6,660 nucleotides of DNA from an uncultured Collinsella sp. Lineage in GTDB: Bacteria > Actinomycetota > Coriobacteriia > Coriobacteriales > Coriobacteriaceae. The DNA lies in NCBI GenBank assembly GCA_934630385.1, contig CAKTWE010000088.1, forward strand, positions 1 through 6,660. Direction: 5' to 3'. Of the stretch, positions 6,656 through 6,660 are shown one piece after another; positions within the stretch are counted from its first letter, which is position 1; each line of letters opens with the position of its first letter. The notes beneath the pieces were generated by a model. That model did not search any database and had not been told where the DNA came from. It saw only the letters and a list, made by a program, of their open reading frames with translations. The position numbers and the translations under genes were made by a program.

Positions 6656-6660
6656 ATTAG

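Overview
The window is dominated by bacterial housekeeping genes from a moderately high-GC genome. The best guess for the host is an actinobacterium, probably a Coriobacteriia lineage such as Collinsella or a relative. This rests on the GC-rich codon use, the minus-strand order alaS-ruvX-mltG, the Gram-positive-type cysteine cluster in AlaS and the SigB/SigF-type sigma factor. The genus is inference; no rRNA or other taxonomic marker is present.

Layout, read in the direction of minus-strand transcription (right to left). (1) 6655-5864 encodes a complete SigB/SigF/SigG-family sigma factor. It overlaps by ATGA with (2) 5867-4455, an AI-2E-family membrane permease with an unusually long acidic C-terminal tail. 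(3) 4448-4209 holds the only plus-strand gene, a small AT-richer gene for a 79-residue two-helix membrane protein of unknown function. It converges on the permease gene with a 6-bp gap. (4) 4208-4011 is a compact intergenic region. It holds a candidate promoter and strong Shine-Dalgarno for the small gene, a strong minus-strand rho-independent terminator, and an extended -10 promoter driving alaS. (5) 4010-1353 is alaS, 1335-907 is ruvX, and 914-1 is the first 304 codons of mltG, which runs off the left edge. The last three form a tight operon: 17 bp between alaS and ruvX, and an 8-bp overlap between ruvX and mltG.

The alaS operon supplies alanyl-tRNA synthetase (translation), a RuvX/YqgF RNase H-fold nuclease (16S rRNA 3'-end maturation and/or Holliday junction processing) and the membrane-anchored endolytic murein transglycosylase MltG. 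The sigma-permease pair looks translationally coupled and is probably under general-stress-type control.

I see no mobile element, CRISPR array, tRNA, rRNA or obvious new defence system. The points most worth a second look are the small plus-strand gene lying between the permease gene and the first recognisable terminator of its strand (possible antisense overlap), the acidic permease tail coupled to a sigma factor, and the long disordered N-terminus of MltG with an octapeptide repeat.
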